Assembly: GCA_903913345.1 (NCBI GenBank)
Contig: CAIWLA010000012.1
Location: forward strand, 1-9,846
DNA from: an uncultured Magnetococcales bacterium
GTDB taxonomy: Bacteria > Pseudomonadota > Magnetococcia > Magnetococcales > Magnetaquicoccaceae
Length of the DNA stretch: 9,846 nucleotides
Direction of reading: 5' to 3'
The notes under the pieces were generated by a model. The model did no database searches and was not told the origin of the DNA. It saw only the letters and a program-made list of their open reading frames with translations. Below, one piece after another: positions 7,117-9,846 of this stretch; the stretch's first letter is position 1, and every line of letters starts with the position of its first letter. A program made the translations under genes and the position numbers.

Positions 7117-8457
7117 TCAACGCCGCAGACTGTTGAGGGCCAGGAAGGAGTGGATGGAGCCAGCCTGCCGATAAAAGTCCACCTCCTCCTGGGCAATGGC
7201 GCGCACCTCCCCCGTCCGTTCGATGCGGGTGGCGGTCGTCTCATCCGGTTGGGAGTGACCCAACACGTGCGCCAGGAGAACGGCAAACTTTTTCTCCTGG
7301 ATCTTCAGGAAAGCCTCCTGGATAACGGGGGTGCCGGGATATTTGCCCGTCTTTTGCCCGCCTTCCAGCAGTTCACGGAAGGAGACGCCATGGACGGCGG
7401 CTTCGGCCTTGGCCGACTTGACGGCCTCAAACCAGTCGGAGTGCATGATCTTGTAATAGTCGCGAATGGCCTGTTTGTTGAAGTGGACAAACATCTCCTG
7501 ATTCTCCTCCGTCACGGTGCAGGTGACCCGGAGGGAGTCGGTATCGATGGTGTCCACAAAGAGCAATTGGTTGTCCTTTTTGGCGATTTCCCATTTGACA
7601 TCCCAGAGGGTCAGTCCCATCTCCTGGAAGAGACCTTGCACCAGGAGGCTGCCCAAAATGGTCATGCGGATGAGATCCAGAAACTGTTCACCGGTACACC
7701 CGGAGATATGCAGGGCCTCCTGACAGGTCAGGGCACGATCTTCGGGTTCATATTTGCTGGTAAAGTCGGCGATGGGCACGGGGAAAAAACGCCACAGGGG
7801 CAACTCCTCCACCCCCCATCCTTTCAGGAGGTGACGCCGATGGTGTTCCCCCAGGTGGAGAAATTTTTGATAGAGCGAGGAGCCGGAGGTCAACCCCAGA
7901 CGGACAATATTTTCCAGGGGAACGACGTGGCTCGCCTGGTTTTTGTAGGGGGAATAGTCCCAAAAATGGTCGGAGCGGTAGGCCACCGGGAGGGGTCTGA
8001 TGACTGTAAACTTTTCCACCAGGACGTAGGGGCTGACCTGCGGCGGGAAGCGATCTTTGTAGACCAAACCGGTCTCCCGATCAATCATGCCCAGATGGTG
8101 GGTGACGGCTCCATGGGTCTGGAAATGTTTCAGCAAGCCATTCCCATCGGTTTGTTTTGCCTGGATGAAATCCAGGAAGCGTTGTTTTTCTCCATACCCG
8201 TCCTGGATCCGCTGGCCGACCGCCTGCCAGGCCTCCGGGGTGTGCAACCGGGAATAGACGAAGTGGCGAAAGGCGGCCCGGCTCAGGTCGCTGCCCGCAA
8301 TGGCAAAGATGGATCCCACGTCAAAAACCGATCCAGAAGAGGTGGTTTCACACACCATGCAATCGCTGCCATCCTCCAGGTGATACAGGTTTTGCACCGA
8401 TCCGGTATAATCGGGGGTGGTCAACCGGGACAGATCCACCTTTTTTTGGTCCATCAT
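7117..8457 (-). CDS. purC: Long-form phosphoribosylaminoimidazole-succinocarboxamide (SAICAR) synthase-like protein
   Basis: SAICAR synthase joins CAIR and aspartate using ATP. This 446-residue protein carries recognisable, spread-out PurC motifs. Residues 17-25 (YTGSVQNLY) correspond to the ATP-binding 'GS..N.Y/GK.K.Y' start. SSGSVFDVG at 40-48 matches the S-x-R/V-x-S-x-F-D segment. FTSKYEPEDR at 232-241 matches 'PTTKFE..D', LWDVKWEIA at 284-292 matches 'LxDxKxEFG', VDTIDTDSLR at 301-310 matches 'DEVxTPDSSR', and FNKQAIRDYY at 326-335 matches 'FDKQFxRDW'. The family is usually about 240 residues, so extra segments lie between motifs, notably after residue 60 and at the C terminus. The reading frame extends to a GTG at 8469, but that codon lies within the apparent Shine-Dalgarno (GGAG at 8464-8467), which sits 6 nt before ATG 8457, so ATG 8457 is preferred. 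The purL start follows 3 nt after the stop. This pairing with purL strongly supports a purine role; the exact enzyme name is slightly less certain than the family. Confidence 0.85.
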   Translation of the reverse strand: MMDQKKVDLSRLTTPDYTGSVQNLYHLEDGSDCMVCETTSSGSVFDVGSIFAIAGSDLSRAAFRHFVYSRLHTPEAWQAVGQRIQDGYGEKQRFLDFIQAKQTDGNGLLKHFQTHGAVTHHLGMIDRETGLVYKDRFPPQVSPYVLVEKFTVIRPLPVAYRSDHFWDYSPYKNQASHVVPLENIVRLGLTSGSSLYQKFLHLGEHHRRHLLKGWGVEELPLWRFFPVPIADFTSKYEPEDRALTCQEALHISGCTGEQFLDLIRMTILGSLLVQGLFQEMGLTLWDVKWEIAKKDNQLLFVDTIDTDSLRVTCTVTEENQEMFVHFNKQAIRDYYKIMHSDWFEAVKSAKAEAAVHGVSFRELLEGGQKTGKYPGTPVIQEAFLKIQEKKFAVLLAHVLGHSQPDETTATRIERTGEVRAIAQEEVDFYRQAGSIHSFLALNSLRR

Positions 8458-8463
8458 TGTCTT

Positions 8464-8467
8464 CTCC
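8464..8467 (-). promoter_or_regulatory. Ribosome binding site deciding the purC-like start
   Basis: On the minus strand GGAG is followed by AAGACA and then ATGATG. The six-nucleotide spacer fits ATG 8457 as the start and rules against the in-frame GTG at 8469, which overlaps this site. Confidence 0.6.
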
Positions 8468-8535
8468 ACAAAAGTTCAAGAGCCTATCTGACGGGGAGTG
8501 GGGCATTCTCCTCTTTTGCCACTCGCCATCCTTTC

Positions 8536-8544
8536 TGTATACCA
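8536..8544 (-). promoter_or_regulatory. Possible extended -10 promoter for purC-purL
   Basis: The minus strand reads TGGTATACA, which is TG-N-TATACA, an extended -10 form close to TATAAT. No good -35 element is seen about 17 nt upstream, which is tolerable for extended -10 promoters. Transcription would begin near 8529 and leave a leader of about 70 nt before the purC-like ATG. Confidence 0.4.
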
Positions 8545-8552
8545 TGAATCGT

Positions 8553-8566
8553 CTGTCCCAGGACAG
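8553..8566. promoter_or_regulatory. Perfect palindrome, possible operator
   Basis: CTGTCC-CA-GGACAG is a perfect 6-bp inverted repeat with a 2-nt centre, followed by further GACAG copies (8570-8575). It lies 9 nt upstream of the TG of the leftward extended -10, where a repressor or activator could bind. It does not match the E. coli PurR consensus. The assignment is speculative. Confidence 0.3.
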
Positions 8567-8702
8567 GGATGACAGTGTCTTCCCAGAGGATGGGCGGAAG
8601 GGTTTGCGCACTTTTCCAGCCTTCCATGGGGCGGTCCAGGGTATTCGGCGGCGAGGATCTCGTCCGGTTTGTGCCATGCATCTCAGGTGTCGTTCATCCC
8701 GG

Positions 8703-8731
8703 TTGCAAAGAGGGGGTTGTCACCCTATAAT
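8703..8731 (+). promoter_or_regulatory. Sigma70-type promoter for the PilZ-CheX gene
   Basis: TTGCAA (8703-8708) and a perfect TATAAT (8726-8731) are separated by 17 nt, the optimal distance. Transcription should begin near 8738. This gives a leader of about 87 nt to the preferred GTG at 8825, or about 24 nt to the alternative ATG at 8762. It is the best promoter match in the window. Confidence 0.65.
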
Positions 8732-8811
8732 CCGCAACGGCCACTGTGAGAGCGTCATGGCATGTTGTTGACCGATCGGTGGATGGCAGACCGAATTGTT
8801 TTACCCAACTC

Positions 8812-8817
8812 AGGGGG
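8812..8817 (+). promoter_or_regulatory. Ribosome binding site supporting GTG 8825
   Basis: AGGGGG is followed by a 7-nt spacer (ATGTGCA) and GTG at 8825. This is a stronger arrangement than the sequence before the upstream in-frame ATG at 8762, and it places the PilZ RxxxR motif right at the N terminus, as is usual. Confidence 0.55.
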
Positions 8818-8824
8818 ATGTGCA

Positions 8825-9709
8825 GTGATCACTCGTCGATACGAAAGAGTTGCCTTCAATGCAGAGTGCACCTTGCATCTCCCCGATGGGAGACCCGTTG
8901 TCTGCCGCACATTGGATGTCAGTCTGGGTGGTGTGAAGGTGACCTGCCAGACTCCGCGCGGCCTCTCTCCGTACATGGGTGTCGATTGCCAACTGGAATT
9001 TCCTGTCAATATACTGGGTGACATCTCCTCTGGAGAGACCTTTCTGAAGGCTCATGCGCGGATTGTCAATGGGGATGCATCGGGGGTGGGTTTGTCTTTT
9101 CAGGGGGTGGACCAGGAGTCGTTGGAACTGCTCAAAAAACTGGTGGAAAATACCCTGCAATCCAGTGACCTGGAGACCCTGCGCGACAAGGGCGGGCTGA
9201 CCCTTCAGGGACAGCATGTCAAGGTTCTGAAAGTGTTGCTGGAGGAACATATTGCCGAAGCGGTCAAGGAAATTTTTATCGCCTTTTTGGCCATGGATGT
9301 GGCTCTGGGGCCGTATGTGGAACGTCCCGAATTTGAAGCCTACTGCCCACCGGAAACCGATGTGACCGGTGTCATTCTGTTCCATGGTGCCCTGGAAGGG
9401 GGGGTTCACCTGGCGGCTCCCTTGCATTTTGCCATCAATGCCGCAGGTGCCCTGCTGGGCGAGGCCGGTCTTGATTTCAAAGAGCAGCAGAGTGAAGAGG
9501 TTTGGGACGCCTTTGGTGAAATTGTCAATCAGGTGGCGGGTTCGATCCAGACGCGCCTCTCCAACCATTTCAGCGAGATCAACATGACGGCACCCACCGT
9601 GGTGATTGGACCCCATGCGGGCGGCACCTACCACAAAACCCTCAGCAGTGTTCGCCACTTTTTCGGTTCCCCGTTTGGTCCTTTTTATGTGGAGTGTTTC
9701 TTTCGTTAA
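8825..9709 (+). CDS. PilZ - CheX-like phosphatase fusion protein
   Basis: This is a 294-residue, soluble, two-domain signalling protein. The N-terminal PilZ domain (about 1-105) begins ITRRYERVAF, with R4xxxR8, and continues to D31-V-S33-L-G-G36. Together these form the full cyclic-di-GMP-binding signature RxxxR...[D/N]xSxxG. A helical linker (about 98-145) leads to a CheX/CheC-like domain (about 139-290). Its segment EEVWDAFGEIVNQVAGSIQT has D228, E232 and N235, and P257 lies 22 positions after N235. This fits the CheC/CheX phosphatase motif [D/S]-x3-E-x2-N-x21-P exactly, so removal of phosphate from CheY or another response regulator is expected. Linking the two domains suggests that c-di-GMP controls the phosphatase or its location. 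The frame extends upstream to ATG 8762, which would add 21 residues with no PilZ features; GTG 8825 has the better ribosome binding site. No chemotaxis gene lies beside it in this window. No terminator is evident after the stop. Confidence 0.88.
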   Translation: MITRRYERVAFNAECTLHLPDGRPVVCRTLDVSLGGVKVTCQTPRGLSPYMGVDCQLEFPVNILGDISSGETFLKAHARIVNGDASGVGLSFQGVDQESLELLKKLVENTLQSSDLETLRDKGGLTLQGQHVKVLKVLLEEHIAEAVKEIFIAFLAMDVALGPYVERPEFEAYCPPETDVTGVILFHGALEGGVHLAAPLHFAINAAGALLGEAGLDFKEQQSEEVWDAFGEIVNQVAGSIQTRLSNHFSEINMTAPTVVIGPHAGGTYHKTLSSVRHFFGSPFGPFYVECFFR

Positions 9710-9751
9710 TGATTTGACCCAATCTCCACATCGAAGAGGCGCAATACACAG

Positions 9752-9846
9752 TCAACGCTCGATATTGACGGCCCGGATGACCTTTAGGAGTCTATTCAAA
9801 ATAACTTGCACATCTTGCTTGTCTTTTGGTCCGCCCGCGTCGTTGC
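9752..9846 (-). CDS. C-terminal end of an unidentified gene, possibly nucleotidyltransferase-like (truncated by window edge)
   Basis: On the minus strand the last 30 codons of an open frame enter from the right edge and stop with TGA at 9752-9754. The tail reads NDAGGPKDKQDVQVIL, then NRLLKVIRAVNIER. The other two minus-strand frames are closed by stops in this stretch. The 'AGGPKDxxDV' pattern followed by a short helix resembles the C-terminal end of minimal nucleotidyltransferase-like proteins. This rests on memory of such tails and on only 30 residues. The gene converges on the PilZ-CheX gene with 42 nt between stops, and that gap contains no clear hairpin. Confidence 0.45.
   Translation of the reverse strand, partial: NDAGGPKDKQDVQVILNRLLKVIRAVNIER

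Larger units (their letters stand above)
8458..8824. other. Divergent intergenic control region
   Basis: This 367-nt stretch separates the leftward purC-purL array from the rightward PilZ-CheX gene. It holds one promoter for each direction and a short perfect palindrome, listed separately. The remainder, roughly 8570-8700, shows no RNA gene, riboswitch or terminator that I can recognise. A 65-codon minus-strand reading frame (8484-8681) crosses it, but it has no clear Shine-Dalgarno and no familiar motif, so it is not called as a gene. Confidence 0.6.

Noticed and set aside
7099..8547. A 482-codon plus-strand open frame antisense to the purC-like gene, longer than that gene
   Set aside because: It has no recognisable motif or ribosome binding site, while the minus strand carries the full PurC motif series and a good Shine-Dalgarno. 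It is a mirror-frame artefact.
8458..8550. Possible riboswitch in the purC leader
   Set aside because: The roughly 70-nt leader does not show the conserved core of purine or c-di-GMP riboswitches that I can recognise, and no terminator hairpin is visible.
8597..8626. GGAAGG...CCTTCC inverted repeat in the intergenic region
   Set aside because: Six-base arms with an 18-nt loop and no T run are weak and expected by chance.
8484..8681. A 65-codon minus-strand frame upstream of purC
   Set aside because: There is no clear Shine-Dalgarno, no known motif, and it spans the likely purC promoter. A real small leader protein cannot be excluded, but support is too thin.
8810..9658. A 282-codon minus-strand open frame antisense to the PilZ-CheX gene
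   Set aside because: The opposite strand has exact PilZ and CheX signatures behind a strong promoter. The antisense product shows no family features.

Overview
This GC-rich window looks like chromosomal DNA from a Gram-negative, proteobacteria-like organism. The evidence is the full-length single-chain PurL (the large form known from gammaproteobacteria, with E. coli-like length), a MoxR/DUF58/DUF4381 operon, and a PilZ-CheX protein that implies cyclic-di-GMP and chemotaxis signalling. A magnetotactic or other deep-branching proteobacterium is possible, but that is a guess from gene style. I see no insertion sequence, tRNA, rRNA or CRISPR array.

Layout. (A) 1-2231, plus strand: the 3' part of a MoxR-family AAA+ ATPase gene, a DUF58 (degenerate von Willebrand-like) gene and a DUF4381 membrane protein gene. 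All three overlap and are probably one transcript. These are the first members of a 'MoxR-Bat' type cluster, but the usual VWA (BatA/BatB-like) genes do not follow. (B) 8457 down to 2252, minus strand: a tight four-gene array. It starts with a long SAICAR synthase-like gene (purC-like), then purL, then an AbiEii-like nucleotidyltransferase gene 3 nt after the purL stop, then a 100-codon partner gene that overlaps the nucleotidyltransferase stop by 4 nt. Purine biosynthesis and a candidate toxin-antitoxin or defence pair therefore appear to share a transcript. This array converges on block A with only 20 nt between stop codons and no obvious terminator.

(C) 8458-8824: a divergent control region. 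A good sigma70-type promoter (TTGCAA-17-TATAAT) points right and a weaker extended -10 points left toward purC-purL. A small perfect palindrome lies at the upstream edge of the leftward promoter. (D) 8825-9709, plus strand: a fusion of an N-terminal PilZ domain with a C-terminal CheX-like CheY-P phosphatase domain. Both signature motifs are intact. (E) 9752-9846, minus strand: the last 30 codons of a gene that runs off the window. Its tail resembles the C-terminal end of nucleotidyltransferase-like proteins.

The two most interesting items are the toxin-like nucleotidyltransferase pair nested at the end of the purine operon, with a G7 tract at its junction, and the PilZ-CheX fusion. The latter suggests a direct link from c-di-GMP to response-regulator dephosphorylation. 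Neither is proven to be new from sequence alone.
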